A stretch of 64,000 nt of DNA from Chitinophagaceae bacterium. Its GTDB lineage: Bacteria; Bacteroidota; Bacteroidia; Chitinophagales; Chitinophagaceae. Of this stretch, positions 37,144-46,796 are shown in pieces (position 1 is the first letter of the stretch; every line of letters begins with the position of its first letter). The notes below the pieces were generated by a model. It did not search any database and was not told the origin of the DNA. It saw only the letters and a program-made list of their open reading frames with translations. Both the position numbers and the translations under genes were made by a program. The DNA lies in assembly GCA_947371755.1 (NCBI GenBank), contig CANBQT010000006.1, forward strand, positions 1 through 64,000, in the 5' to 3' direction.

Positions 37144-37887
37144 TTAGCCAAAACAATTCTTTCTGATTTCTTTCCAAAGGTCGCGATAACATTGCGCTGC
37201 ATAGCTGCTACGCGCATAGGTTTCAAGCGGCGCCTCTTGAATGCCCATTTTCTCAACATCACTCAAATATGGAATATAACTTTTCAAAAATATTTTATCC
37301 TTGTAGAATTCCTGCATTACTTCATGATGCAAATTCTTACGATGATCCACCATACTAAAGAAGCACTTGATTTTTTTAGTATCTACACCATTCTCTTTGC
37401 AATAATCAACAACGGTATCGTAAGATCTGATAGATAAAGTAGTAGGAATATTCGGCATCAAAATCCAATCTGCAGCTACAAAAATGGCTTCGTGTAATAA
37501 TGAAATACCTGGAGGACAATCAAGAATTACTACATCGAACTCATTTTTTAAGCCAGACAATAAAGAAGCAATTTTTTTCTTCGATTGCTTCATATCATTC
37601 AATAAAAGATCCGCGTGCCTGGCTGAAAGATCAGCAGGAATAATGCTCAATCCATCATAATTTGTTTCCTGAATAGCCTCAGAAAGTTCTAATTCTCCGT
37701 TCAGTAATTTTTTGGATTCATTTTTAACCGTAGCAATGCTACCAAAATAAAACGATGCAGAGCCTTGAGGATCAAGGTCCCAAACAAGTGTCTTATATCC
37801 TTCTTTAGCAGATAAAAATGCTAAATTAACAGCGGATGCAGTTTTCCCAACACCGCCCTTCAAGTTGTAGATTGCCAGTGTGATCAT
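37144..37887 (-). CDS. ParA-family ATPase (Soj/MinD-like), orphan
   Basis: This is a 247-residue ATPase. The deviant Walker A motif KGGVGKT is at residues 10-16, switch I WDLDPQGSASFYF is near 36-48 and Walker B VVILDCPPG is near 104-112. Such proteins position plasmids, chromosomes or protein complexes. No ParB, no parS-like repeats and no chemotaxis or carboxysome genes are near, so the cargo is unknown. It lies between chrA (19 bases) and the esterase. Confidence 0.9.
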   Translation of the reverse strand: MITLAIYNLKGGVGKTASAVNLAFLSAKEGYKTLVWDLDPQGSASFYFGSIATVKNESKKLLNGELELSEAIQETNYDGLSIIPADLSARHADLLLNDMKQSKKKIASLLSGLKNEFDVVILDCPPGISLLHEAIFVAADWILMPNIPTTLSIRSYDTVVDYCKENGVDTKKIKCFFSMVDHRKNLHHEVMQEFYKDKIFLKSYIPYLSDVEKMGIQEAPLETYARSSYAAQCYRDLWKEIRKNCFG

Positions 37888-37906
37888 ACTCTAAGATACA
37901 GTAATT

Positions 37907-39178
37907 TTAAAAAGACTGTACTAACCAGCCAAGTAATATTGAACCTAACACAATAAATGGCGCAGGAATTTTATGGCTTTTTAGCATGAAAAATGTTATG
38001 ATAACTACACCCAGATCCATAAAGCCAATTGCCTTTCCTTCTAGAAGTGGAAACAGAAAATTATCCTTGATCAGATAACAAGTTGCTCCTGCCATGATAC
38101 CTACTACTGCTGCATTGATTCCTTCTAAGGATCGAAAAATAACGGCGTACTTTTTTAAATTATGCCAGACAGGAAAAAAGAATAAAACCAATAAGGCACT
38201 TGGTAAAAAAATGGCAACGCTACCAATTACACATCCAATAATCTGAATGCTTGGTCCTTGGTCTGCTAACAACATTCCTCCAGTAAATGAGCCGATTGAA
38301 AATACCGGACCGGGAATGGCACGCACTATTCCGGAACCAGTTAAAAAGTCTTTTTTATCCATCTTCAATACCTCCCTACCAGAATTCAGAACCCTTTTTG
38401 TTTCTGGTCTGGTTACATATTGTTCGTACATCAAAGGCATTAATACATCTCCACCTCCGAAAACCAGACTTCCGTTTCGAAAGGTCATTTCAAATAAGTT
38501 AAAAGGCTTTCTATTGGGCCAGTTTTGACGGGTAGCTGTTTCAGATAGATACCCTGCGATTCCAAACAATGCTAAAAAGATGAGGATATTGCCCCATTTA
38601 ATTTGTTTGGGAGGGATCCCTTTTTGTGGAATTCTTCGATCGCTGAAATTGGTTGTGATCCCTGCAATAAGTATCAAACCTGGAAAAACCCATGGCGTTT
38701 TAAATGCTAAGAAGGTCAGCAAGGTTGCACCCACCATGATTATTTGTGTGATAGTATTATGCACAGCTACCCCAAAGATTCGAAAAGTAGAATACATGAT
38801 AAAACCTATGGCCATTGGTTGCACAAAAAGAAAAATTCCTTGAGGCAAACTTTTATCATCCATATAATCAATCAGAAATGATAAAGCACCCATTATGATA
38901 CTTGCCGGAATGATCCAAATGATCAACGTCCAAATAGCTAAAGTGAGCCCCCCTCTTTTATATCCAATGAGTGTAAGTGTCTGAGTAGACGAAGCTCCGG
39001 GCAGTAATTGGCAAAAGCCATTGTATTCCATCAACTCCTCTTCTGTAACATCATTTCTTTGCTGCACAAAAGTTTTCATCATCATACCCATATGTCCCTG
39101 CGGGCCACCAAACGCAGTGAGGCTATGTAAAAGCACGGCTTTTAAAAAAGGTATATGACGAAAGAATTTCAATGGCAT
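37907..39178 (-). CDS. chrA: Chromate transporter family protein (two-domain ChrA)
   Basis: This 423-residue inner-membrane protein has the long-chain CHR layout, with two repeated domains. Domain 1 has [11 protein letters not shown] and [15 protein letters not shown] (residues about 22-80). Domain 2 has [14 protein letters not shown] and [15 protein letters not shown] (residues about 235-310). ChrA proteins export chromate; many homologues are of unproven substrate. It sits 22 bases downstream of the oxygenase gene and 19 upstream of parA. Confidence 0.9.
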   Translation of the reverse strand: MPLKFFRHIPFLKAVLLHSLTAFGGPQGHMGMMMKTFVQQRNDVTEEELMEYNGFCQLLPGASSTQTLTLIGYKRGGLTLAIWTLIIWIIPASIIMGALSFLIDYMDDKSLPQGIFLFVQPMAIGFIMYSTFRIFGVAVHNTITQIIMVGATLLTFLAFKTPWVFPGLILIAGITTNFSDRRIPQKGIPPKQIKWGNILIFLALFGIAGYLSETATRQNWPNRKPFNLFEMTFRNGSLVFGGGDVLMPLMYEQYVTRPETKRVLNSGREVLKMDKKDFLTGSGIVRAIPGPVFSIGSFTGGMLLADQGPSIQIIGCVIGSVAIFLPSALLVLFFFPVWHNLKKYAVIFRSLEGINAAVVGIMAGATCYLIKDNFLFPLLEGKAIGFMDLGVVIITFFMLKSHKIPAPFIVLGSILLGWLVQSF

Positions 39179-39200
39179 CTTTTATTAAAAGGTGGGGCAA

Positions 39201-40145
39201 TCATTTTTTCAGTCCGATCTCTCTCAATCTTTCATCAAGGTAATCACCTGCTGTGATATCATCATATAATTTTGGATGATCCTGATCAATACAAGATTCC
39301 AAACAAGCCAAACTCATTTCGCTACGAGGGTGCAGGAAAAAGGGCATAGAGAATCTACTGGTATGCCAAAGTTCTCTAGGAGGATTCACCACTCTATGTG
39401 TGGTACTTTTTAATCTGTTGTTAGTAAGTCTTTGTAACATGTCGCCAACATTTACAACGATTTGTTCCGGTAATGAGGTAACGCCAATCCATTCTCCTTG
39501 CTTGGTCAAAACCTGCAATCCGTCTGCCGAAGCACCCACTAATAAAGTGATCAGATTAATATCTTCATGTTGTTCAGCACGAATAGCGGATTTTGGTTCA
39601 ATTGTAATGGGTGGATAATGTATACATCTTAGAATACTATTTCCTTTTTCTATATATTCTGAAAAATAGTTTTCATCTAGTTCAAGAAATAAGGCTATCG
39701 CTTGTAACAATGCTTTCCCGCTTTTTTCAAAATGGCGGTATGCCTCAAATATAGTGGGATTGAATGCAGCTATTTCATCCACTTGAACATTATCTGGGTA
39801 TTCTGCTTTTAAGGGATCTGTGGTTGCCACTGTTTGGCCGTATTGAAAAAACTCTTTTAAGTCAGGGGCTTCACTTCCTTTCGCATGCTCCCTGCCAAAA
39901 CTGGTATAACCTCTTTGGCCAGCTAATCCGGGAATCTCGTACTCTAACTTTTTTTCCAAAGGCAATGAAAAAAACTCTTGTACATATTGATATTGCTTCG
40001 CAATTAGTTCATCCGGGATACCATGATTTTTTACGGCAACAAAACCTACTGTTTCGTATGCTCTTCCCAGTTGCTGAATAAACCCTGCTTTTTTCTCTGG
40101 GTCTCCACTTAAGAATTCAGACAAGTCAACTACAGGTATACTCAT
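39201..40145 (-). CDS. Fe(II)/2-oxoglutarate-dependent oxygenase, isopenicillin-N-synthase family
   Basis: This is a 314-residue oxygenase with the N-terminal DIOX_N domain (IPVVDLSEF, VGFVAVKNHGI) and a C-terminal jelly roll. The iron ligands are His193, Asp195 (QHEDIN) and His250 (STTHRVVNP). The 2-oxoglutarate-binding RFS is at 264-266. It hydroxylates or otherwise oxidises a small molecule; the substrate is unknown. It is the first gene of a four-gene minus-strand block and divergent from the DUF3089 gene. Confidence 0.9.
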   Translation of the reverse strand: MSIPVVDLSEFLSGDPEKKAGFIQQLGRAYETVGFVAVKNHGIPDELIAKQYQYVQEFFSLPLEKKLEYEIPGLAGQRGYTSFGREHAKGSEAPDLKEFFQYGQTVATTDPLKAEYPDNVQVDEIAAFNPTIFEAYRHFEKSGKALLQAIALFLELDENYFSEYIEKGNSILRCIHYPPITIEPKSAIRAEQHEDINLITLLVGASADGLQVLTKQGEWIGVTSLPEQIVVNVGDMLQRLTNNRLKSTTHRVVNPPRELWHTSRFSMPFFLHPRSEMSLACLESCIDQDHPKLYDDITAGDYLDERLREIGLKK

Positions 40146-40263
40146 GTTAGAACTATTTTGATAAAACTATATTAAATTAGGATTATTAAAAATACAAAAG
40201 AACCTGCAAATGCTTTTGTATGAATAAAAGAAGCAAATTGCATGTAATTTATCTAGTATACTT

Positions 40264-41310
40264 ATGAAGCAGATCGTTCAATACCTATCCATATTTGTAT
40301 TATTGGCAATGTTCAGTTGCGCAAAGCCACCTCAGAAATTTGAAGGGGAGGAAGCCTATCAAATTAAAACCGAAAATGGGAAACCCAATTATGCAGATCT
40401 GCATTTCTGGGCAGCACATCCCTATAAACATGACCCTTCAGACAGTATCCCTGAACCGCTGAAAGCCAATTATAGATCAGATTCTACTGTAGACATATTT
40501 TTTGTGCATCCTACTACTTATACTTCGAATGAAAAAAGTTTTGGTTCAAACGCAAATCTGGAAGACGCTGCATTAAATGGAAAAACGGATTATAGTACCA
40601 TTTTATATCAGGCAAGTATTTTTAATCAGGCTGGTAGAGTTTTTGCACCAAGATATCGTCAGGCACATTTGTCGGCATACTTTCCAAAGAACCAAGAAGA
40701 TAGTATCGAAGCATTAAAAGCTTTTGAAATGGCTTATCAGGATATAAAGACTGCCTTTGAATTTTATTTAGCAAATTACAATGGAGGCAGACCGATTATT
40801 ATAGCATCACATAGCCAGGGCAGTACCCATACCAAAAGGTTATTGAAAGAATATTTTGACAACAAGCCGTTGAAGAATAAATTGGTAACTGCTTATGTAG
40901 TGGGAATGGTTTTCGATCCGAGTTATCTTACCAACATTCCTGTTTGCCAAACTCCATCCCAGACAGGTTGTGTTTGTGCATGGCGTACTTATAAAAATGA
41001 TTATGTTCCCCCGTTTGTAGAACGTGAACAAGTGCATACTATTGTTACAAATCCACTAACCTGGGATGCTTCCATTCCACATGCAGACAGAAACTTAAAC
41101 AAGGGTGGGATACTTTTAAAATTCAATAAGCTGGTACCGGGAGTTGCAGATGCTACTGTAACTGATAAGATTCTATGGGCGGGAAAGCCACATTTTTTTG
41201 GAAATATATTTTATACTTCCAAAAACTTTCATGTGGCAGATATGAACCTTTATTACATCAGTATTAGAGAGAATGTGCAGACAAGGATCAATGCCTATTG
41301 GAAAAAATAG
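40264..41310 (+). CDS. DUF3089-family lipoprotein (predicted alpha/beta hydrolase)
   Basis: This 348-residue protein has a lipoprotein signal (LLAMFSC, Cys19). The family blocks FFVHPTTYTS (79-88) and PRYRQAHLSAYF (129-140) are present. The nucleophile elbow is ASHSQGS with Ser184. It looks like a membrane-anchored hydrolase; its substrate is unknown. It is monocistronic, with a hairpin terminator directly after the stop. Confidence 0.87.
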   Translation: MKQIVQYLSIFVLLAMFSCAKPPQKFEGEEAYQIKTENGKPNYADLHFWAAHPYKHDPSDSIPEPLKANYRSDSTVDIFFVHPTTYTSNEKSFGSNANLEDAALNGKTDYSTILYQASIFNQAGRVFAPRYRQAHLSAYFPKNQEDSIEALKAFEMAYQDIKTAFEFYLANYNGGRPIIIASHSQGSTHTKRLLKEYFDNKPLKNKLVTAYVVGMVFDPSYLTNIPVCQTPSQTGCVCAWRTYKNDYVPPFVEREQVHTIVTNPLTWDASIPHADRNLNKGGILLKFNKLVPGVADATVTDKILWAGKPHFFGNIFYTSKNFHVADMNLYYISIRENVQTRINAYWKK

Positions 41311-41311
41311 A

Positions 41312-41331
41312 CCCCATTCCGAAGAATGGGG
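41312..41331 (+). terminator. Hairpin after the DUF3089 gene
   Basis: CCCCATTC (41312-41319) and GAATGGGG (41324-41331) form an 8-bp stem with a CGAA tetraloop, 2 bases after the stop codon. The following tail is poor in T, so termination efficiency is uncertain. Confidence 0.6.
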
Positions 41332-41360
41332 CCAAACGGTTTTACAATAGGAAATTGGAT

Positions 41361-41615
41361 TTATTGTTTAAAAAACCGAATAGATTGTATAAAACGATCT
41401 TTAAAAAAAGCATTCAGTACATAGGCACCACTGCTCAGATCACTCATATTTAAATCAATTTGATGGTTTCCCTCTTCTGTAAGGGCAACCACTGTTTTGG
41501 CTATTCTTCCTTCTAAGTCTAGCACTTTTAGAACTAACCTACCTGTCTTGCTTTCTGAAACAGTAAGAAAACTGCTTTCTTCTACCAAAATAGGTTGCAA
41601 ACTTTGAATGTACAT
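41361..41615 (-). pseudogene. Orphan T9SS type-A-like sorting domain (probable gene remnant)
   Basis: From ATG 41615 this encodes 84 residues, almost entirely a C-terminal type IX sorting domain: GRLVLKVLDLEGRIAKTVV, then NHQIDLNMSDLSSGAYVLNAF, ending RFIQSIRFFKQ. The usual YPNP opening is absent, and there is neither a signal peptide nor a cargo domain. An in-frame start further up (41684) adds 23 residues that look random. I read it as the leftover 3' end of a decayed secreted-protein gene. A short real gene is possible but less likely. Confidence 0.5.
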
Positions 41616-41734
41616 ACCTGCGCATTTAAAATTGAACAATATTTGGACTATCCACCGGGAGGTTACCCTAAAAGACAGAGACAAATATGAATTTGCTGCA
41701 TTGTTTAAAAAAAAATATACTTAACCTGGCCCAT

Positions 41735-41955
41735 AACCTCGGACTAAAATATATTACCCTCGGCCTTTAGCCAGAGACTAAAATATGTTAACCCCGGCCT
41801 TTAGGCTGGGGAGGATATAATGGTTTGGAATCGGGCTTTAGCCCGCATGATGTGGGTCAATATGGTGATAACGGAAATATTTTGGATGATACACAGCAGT
41901 AGGACTAAAGTCCGATATCTACATAATTGTTAAATCCCTAGGCTGAAGCCTAGGG
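41735..41955. repeat. Cluster of short palindromic intergenic repeats beside recQ
   Basis: Almost the whole gap between the sorting-domain remnant and recQ is palindromic repeats. A 32-base unit occurs twice in tandem (41741-41772 and 41775-41806, 27 of 32 identical). Hairpins lie at 41792-41811, 41832-41845 (CGGGCT-TT-AGCCCG), 41902-41913 (GGACT-AA-AGTCC) and 41936-41955 (CCCTAGGCT-GA-AGCCTAGGG). All hairpins share a CT-N2-AG core. No gene is seen here. Confidence 0.8.
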
Positions 41956-41992
41956 TTAACCTTTTTACTTTTTAATTTTTACTTTTTACTTT

Positions 41993-44281
41993 CTAATTTC
42001 CGTACACACTCAAAAACTTGATACGCATAATTTTAAGTTGTTCCCAACTATAATCATTATCACTTAGTTCCTGACGGGCAATATCCAAAGAAGATGTCTG
42101 ACAACTTTTGAAATATTCAATGATGTCTTCCTGATCATATTCATCGAGCCATTCGTCGATGGCATAATCCAGATTCAATCGGGTACCACTTGCAGCAATG
42201 GTTTCCATCTCTTCTAATAATTCATCGAGCTTGAGGCTCTTATTTTTAGCGATAGTTTCCAGCGGTATTTTCTTGTCAACGTTTTGGATGATATAAATTT
42301 TGTTGTTGCCTTTATTGGCAACGCTACGCATTACAAAATCGTCTGGCTTTTCGATGTCGTTCTCTTCCACATATTTCGCAATCATCTCTACGAAAGGCTT
42401 CCCGTACTTCAGCGCTTTGCCCTTACTAACACCCTGGCATTTCTCCATTTCCTCTAAAGTAGTAGGATACAGTGTAGCCATATCCTGCAAGCTATTTTCT
42501 AAGAATATTACAAATGGGGGTAAGCTTTTTTTCTTAGCTTCTTTTTGACGAAGTTCTTTCAACATCTCAAATAATTTCTCATCAGAAGCAGCTCCTGTTT
42601 GCGATGCATTTTCGCCTTCATCATCGTCAGCATTGGCTTCTTCAAATAAATTATTCAAAACAATCTTAAAGGAGCTAGGCTTTTTCAAAAATTTCTCACC
42701 TTTATCAGTGATCTTTAACAGACCATACTCTTCAATATCTTTTCGCAATAAATTTTCTAATAACATCTGGCGTACCAAACTACTCCACAAGTGATATTCT
42801 TTATCTGCACCCACACCAAACACCGGTAACGCATCATGCCGGAACATACTGATCTGAGGAGTTAATTTTCCCATCACAACACTCACTACATAATCAGTAA
42901 CAAACCGTTCATCTAAGGCCTTAACAGTTTGGAGGATCTTTACAACATCTTCTTTGGCTTCAATTTTTTCTTTAGGGTTCATACAATTGTCGCAATTGCC
43001 ACAATTCTTATTCTCCCAATCTTCGCCAAAATAGTGCAACAACACTTTTCTTCTGCATACTGCAGATTCAGCATAGGCAACTGTTTCGTCAATCAGTTGT
43101 GCGCCAACTTCACGCTCACTAAGAGGCTTATCTCGCATAAAATGTTCCAGTTTAGAAACATCTTTATGGGAATAATATAATACACAAATTCCTTCCATGC
43201 CATCTCTACCTGCACGTCCGGTTTCCTGATAATAATTCTCAATCGATTTAGGGATATTAAAGTGTATCACAAAACGGATATCAGGTTTATCAATTCCCAT
43301 TCCAAATGCAATAGTGGCCACAATTACCTGTACATCTTCATTTAAAAATTGATCTTGACGATCTGCCCTTAATTTCTGATCTAAGCCTGCGTGATAGGCA
43401 ACAGCTTTAATACTATTAGCTACCAGTAATTCAGCCAACTCTTCAGTGGTTTTCCTATTCAAAGTATAAATGATTCCACTCTTTCCCTTATGACCACTAA
43501 TGAATTTAACGATACTCTTCACCGTTTGATCTTTTTTGATCTTGGGTTGGATCTCGTAATACAAATTGGCTCTGTTGAAAGAGGAGATATAAATATTGGG
43601 ATTTCTAAGTCCTAAATTTTTTACGATATCGCTCTGTACTTTAGGAGTAGCAGTTGCTGTAAGTGCCACAACTGGAATGTCTGGATTAATGATATCCATC
43701 ATCTCTCTAAGTCTGCGATACTCTGGACGAAAATCATGACCCCATTCTGAAATACAATGTGCTTCATCCACAGCGAAGAAAGAAATTTTCAGGTCACTAA
43801 AAAATTCAAGGTTTTCTTGCTTGGTTAATGTTTCCGGAGCAACATATAATAATTTGGTCATCCCTGAAAGAAGATCATCTTTTACTTCCTTAATCTGACC
43901 CTTGTTCAATGATGAATTTAAAAAATGCGCCACATCATCCTTTTCACTATACCCACGAACCAGATCTACCTGATTTTTCATGAGTGCAATAAGGGGTGAT
44001 ACAATAATGGCACATCCTTCCATCAACATGGCAGGAAGTTGGTAGCATAAACTTTTGCCACCACCAGTAGGCATGATCACAAATGTGTCCTGACCATTCA
44101 GTAAACTATTGATTGATTTTTCCTGCGTGCCTTTGAATTCTCTGAATCCAAAATATTTCTCTAACCCCTCATGAATATCGTAATGATGCACAGTGGTAAT
44201 TGAAGCGCTATTGTCTTTTCTTGGAGTTCTTTTTTTATTGATAGGAGCTTTTGTTGAAGCAGCTTTTTTAGTGGTAGCCAT
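41993..44281 (-). CDS. recQ: ATP-dependent DNA helicase RecQ
   Basis: This 762-residue 3'-5' helicase acts in recombination and replication-fork repair. A short basic tail (residues 1-28) precedes the helicase core: Walker A PTGGGKS (71-77), DEAH (172-175), then [19 protein letters not shown] and [10 protein letters not shown]. The zinc-binding part has Cys residues in AVCRRK and CGNCDNC. A winged-helix RQC domain and an HRDC domain ([17 protein letters not shown]) follow. The last ~110 residues form a further helical HTH-like tail, also seen in other Bacteroidota RecQ. It stands alone. An A-rich AAGTAAAA tract and palindromes follow its stop. Confidence 0.96.
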   Translation of the reverse strand: MATTKKAASTKAPINKKRTPRKDNSASITTVHHYDIHEGLEKYFGFREFKGTQEKSINSLLNGQDTFVIMPTGGGKSLCYQLPAMLMEGCAIIVSPLIALMKNQVDLVRGYSEKDDVAHFLNSSLNKGQIKEVKDDLLSGMTKLLYVAPETLTKQENLEFFSDLKISFFAVDEAHCISEWGHDFRPEYRRLREMMDIINPDIPVVALTATATPKVQSDIVKNLGLRNPNIYISSFNRANLYYEIQPKIKKDQTVKSIVKFISGHKGKSGIIYTLNRKTTEELAELLVANSIKAVAYHAGLDQKLRADRQDQFLNEDVQVIVATIAFGMGIDKPDIRFVIHFNIPKSIENYYQETGRAGRDGMEGICVLYYSHKDVSKLEHFMRDKPLSEREVGAQLIDETVAYAESAVCRRKVLLHYFGEDWENKNCGNCDNCMNPKEKIEAKEDVVKILQTVKALDERFVTDYVVSVVMGKLTPQISMFRHDALPVFGVGADKEYHLWSSLVRQMLLENLLRKDIEEYGLLKITDKGEKFLKKPSSFKIVLNNLFEEANADDDEGENASQTGAASDEKLFEMLKELRQKEAKKKSLPPFVIFLENSLQDMATLYPTTLEEMEKCQGVSKGKALKYGKPFVEMIAKYVEENDIEKPDDFVMRSVANKGNNKIYIIQNVDKKIPLETIAKNKSLKLDELLEEMETIAASGTRLNLDYAIDEWLDEYDQEDIIEYFKSCQTSSLDIARQELSDNDYSWEQLKIMRIKFLSVYGN

Positions 44282-44504
44282 GTATAGATATCTATTTTCA
44301 TCCCTTATAATGTGGATGGTAACATTTTAATAAAAGTTAAACCTTTTTTCCCAAAACCCCTAGTTAAAAATATAAACAGCTGATAATTAGTGGGTCATAT
44401 TGAATAGGCAGGATTATTGCTGCCAATTTTGGAAAAAATCCCTAAAAATGGCTAACGAAGTTAATGAACTATGTTTTGAATGGAAACTCTAAGCTGTTAA
44501 AGTT

Positions 44505-44512
44505 TACATTTG
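44505..44512 (+). promoter_or_regulatory. -7 box immediately before the kpsF start
   Basis: TACATTTG is an exact TAnnTTTG match ending 5 bases before the ATG at 44518. If it is used, the mRNA would have almost no leader. It also lies inside a longer open frame (possible start 44464), which argues for 44518 as the true start. Confidence 0.5.
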
Positions 44513-44517
44513 CATCG

Positions 44518-45480
44518 ATGAATTCATCTATACAACAAACAGCCCTGCGTACCATCGAACTGGAAGCACAATCTGTTTCCGGGTTGGCCGCATTTATTGA
44601 TGCTGATTTTGAAAAGGCAATCAATGCTATTCATACAGCAAAAGGCAGACTTGTAATTAGTGGTATTGGTAAAAGTGCCATTGTTGCACAAAAAATCGTA
44701 GCCACCCTTAATTCAACTGGTACGCCTTCATTATTTATGCATGCCGCTGATGCCATACATGGAGATCTTGGTATGGTGCAGGAAGAAGACATAGTATTAC
44801 TGATAAGTAAAAGCGGGGAAAGCCCCGAGATCAAAGTCTTAGTTCCACTTATTCAAAATTTTGGCAACATACTGATAGGCATGGTTGGCAATACAGACAG
44901 TTTCCTTGCTCAACAGGCCTCCATAGTCTTAAATACAACAGTCAGTAAAGAAGCCTGCCCCAATAATTTGGCACCTACCAGTAGTACTACCGTACAAATG
45001 GTGATGGGCGATATCATTGCAGTTTGTCTGATGAACCTGAATGGCTTTAGTGGTAGAGATTTTGCAAAATATCATCCAGGGGGCAATCTGGGAAAACGCT
45101 TATATCTAAGAGTTGAAGACCTTAGCAAACACAATGCACAACCAAGAGTATTGGCTTCAGCTAGCTTAAAGGAAGTAATAGTAGAAATTACTGAAAAGCG
45201 ATTAGGACTAACAGCAGTGGTAGATGAAAATAATCAGATTATTGGAATCATCACCGATGGAGACTTGAGAAGGATGTTAGAAAAAAGCAATCACATAGAA
45301 CATATAAAAGCTTCAGATATTTTATCACAACATCCCAAAACTATTGAGCCAAATACATTGGCAGTAGAAGCATTAAATACATTAAGAGAAAATGATATTA
45401 GTGCACTGCTGGTTGCAGAAAATAATAACTATTTAGGTGTTTTGCATCTGCATGACTTAGTTAAAGAAGGAATTGTATAA
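44518..45480 (+). CDS. kpsF: Arabinose-5-phosphate isomerase, KpsF/GutQ family
   Basis: From ATG 44518 this is a 320-residue enzyme interconverting ribulose 5-phosphate and arabinose 5-phosphate, the first step to Kdo for lipopolysaccharide. The SIS domain has GRLVISGIGKSAIVAQKI, ADAIHGDLGM and LISKSGESPEI, followed by FHPGGNLGKRL-like KYHPGGNLGKRL. Two CBS domains occupy the rest (VVDENNQIIGIITDGDLRR and VAENNNYLGVLHLHDL). The upstream start at 44464 adds 18 residues that are not conserved in style and covers the -7 box. manC follows 89 bases on. Confidence 0.93.
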   Translation: MNSSIQQTALRTIELEAQSVSGLAAFIDADFEKAINAIHTAKGRLVISGIGKSAIVAQKIVATLNSTGTPSLFMHAADAIHGDLGMVQEEDIVLLISKSGESPEIKVLVPLIQNFGNILIGMVGNTDSFLAQQASIVLNTTVSKEACPNNLAPTSSTTVQMVMGDIIAVCLMNLNGFSGRDFAKYHPGGNLGKRLYLRVEDLSKHNAQPRVLASASLKEVIVEITEKRLGLTAVVDENNQIIGIITDGDLRRMLEKSNHIEHIKASDILSQHPKTIEPNTLAVEALNTLRENDISALLVAENNNYLGVLHLHDLVKEGIV

Positions 45481-45569
45481 CAAAAACAATAACTCTTTGT
45501 AAAATTTCGTTTAGAACTCGCACTTGATACATTTAAATTCTAGACAATCAAACAAACCCCTTTCTTAGT

Positions 45570-46652
45570 ATGAATAAACATCACTACGTAGCAATTATGG
45601 CTGGTGGAATTGGAAGTCGTTTCTGGCCAAAAAGCAGAACTAGTTACCCCAAACAATTCTTAGATATTTTAAATACGGGTAAGTCATTGATTCGGTGGAC
45701 CTATGAACGTTATGCTGCATTCATACCTAATGAAAATATTTACATTGTAACTTCAGAAGAATATGTATCGATAGTTCACGAACAATTACCTGAATTACCA
45801 ATTGAAAATATATTAGCTGAGCCTAGCAGAAAAAATACTGCTCCTTGTGTTGCATATATTTCTTACAAATTATTGCAAAAAGATCCAGAAGCAGCATTAA
45901 TAGTTGCTCCTAGTGATCATATGATTTTAGATAATGAAGCTTTTAGAAATATTACCAATAAAGCTTTAGACTTTGTAACTCAGATTAAATCTCTGGTTAC
46001 GCTTGGAATAAAACCAACACATCCTAATACTGGTTATGGTTATATTCAACATGAAACTATTCCAGCAGGAGATGGTATCTATAAAGTAAAAACATTTACC
46101 GAGAAGCCAAATCTGGAATTAGCAAAAACCTTTTTATCAAGTGGCGATTTCTTATGGAACGCAGGCATATTTGTTTGGCAGGTTAAGAATGTGATGAAGG
46201 CTTTCGAAAAGTATCAACCTGAAATGTATGAGTTGTTTGATAACGAAAAAGCAAATTTCAATACCCCAACTGAGAATGATGCTATTAATCGCATTTATCC
46301 TCTTTGCACAAACGTTTCAATCGATTTTGCAATCATGGAAAAGGCTGATAATGTATTTGTAATTCCTTCTTCATTCGGATGGAGTGATCTAGGCACATGG
46401 AATAGTGCTTATGATAATTTGGATAAAGATTATTTAGGTAATGCAGTGGCGAGTGAGAATGTAATTGTAATTGATGCAACAAAGTGTATGGTTTCAGCAC
46501 CGCATGATAAGCTGGTATTGATTCAAGGTTTAGACGATTGCATCATTGTAGATACCAAAGATGTATTGATGATCTGCAAAAAAGAAAAAGAACAAGCTAT
46601 TAAAGAATATGTTGCTGAAGTAAAGCGTAACAAAGGCGACAGGTATTTATAA
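45570..46652 (+). CDS. manC: Mannose-1-phosphate guanylyltransferase
   Basis: This 360-residue nucleotidyltransferase makes GDP-mannose from mannose 1-phosphate and GTP for surface polysaccharides. The N-terminal motif AGGIGSRFWPKSRTSYPKQF is at residues 11-30, VAPSDHMI near 110, FTEKPNLELA near 173, and WNAGIFVW and SFGWSDLGTW follow. It lacks the C-terminal isomerase domain of bifunctional enzymes. A TACATTTA box (45528-45535) is a possible -7 element. A strong terminator follows the stop. Confidence 0.94.
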   Translation: MNKHHYVAIMAGGIGSRFWPKSRTSYPKQFLDILNTGKSLIRWTYERYAAFIPNENIYIVTSEEYVSIVHEQLPELPIENILAEPSRKNTAPCVAYISYKLLQKDPEAALIVAPSDHMILDNEAFRNITNKALDFVTQIKSLVTLGIKPTHPNTGYGYIQHETIPAGDGIYKVKTFTEKPNLELAKTFLSSGDFLWNAGIFVWQVKNVMKAFEKYQPEMYELFDNEKANFNTPTENDAINRIYPLCTNVSIDFAIMEKADNVFVIPSSFGWSDLGTWNSAYDNLDKDYLGNAVASENVIVIDATKCMVSAPHDKLVLIQGLDDCIIVDTKDVLMICKKEKEQAIKEYVAEVKRNKGDRYL

Positions 46653-46670
46653 TACTTTAAGATGATTTTG

Positions 46671-46706
46671 AAAGCGGTCAGCATATTTTGTTGACCGCTT
46701 TTTTTT
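46671..46706 (+). terminator. Strong intrinsic terminator after manC
   Basis: AAAGCGGTCA (46671-46680) and TGACCGCTTT (46692-46701) form a perfect 10-bp stem with an 11-base loop, followed by a run of T to 46706. Confidence 0.95.
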
Positions 46707-46729
46707 GAACCCGATATTAATTTTGGGTA

Positions 46730-46758
46730 TTTGTTTTTGGAATTAATGTTTAAATTTG
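46730..46758 (+). promoter_or_regulatory. Candidate promoter for the FabH-like gene
   Basis: TTTG at 46730-46733 and TAAATTTG at 46751-46758 are separated by 17 bases. The predicted transcription start near 46765 leaves a leader of about 32 bases before ATG 46797. It excludes the in-frame start at 46731. Confidence 0.5.
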
Positions 46759-46796
46759 AAAGAATCGGCTCTTCTAAAGAAGCAAACCATATAAGC

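Noticed and set aside
46731..46796. 22-residue N-terminal extension of the FabH-like protein
   Set aside because: It overlaps the promoter elements at 46730-46758, and the conserved protein starts at TVITGTGSYIPE.
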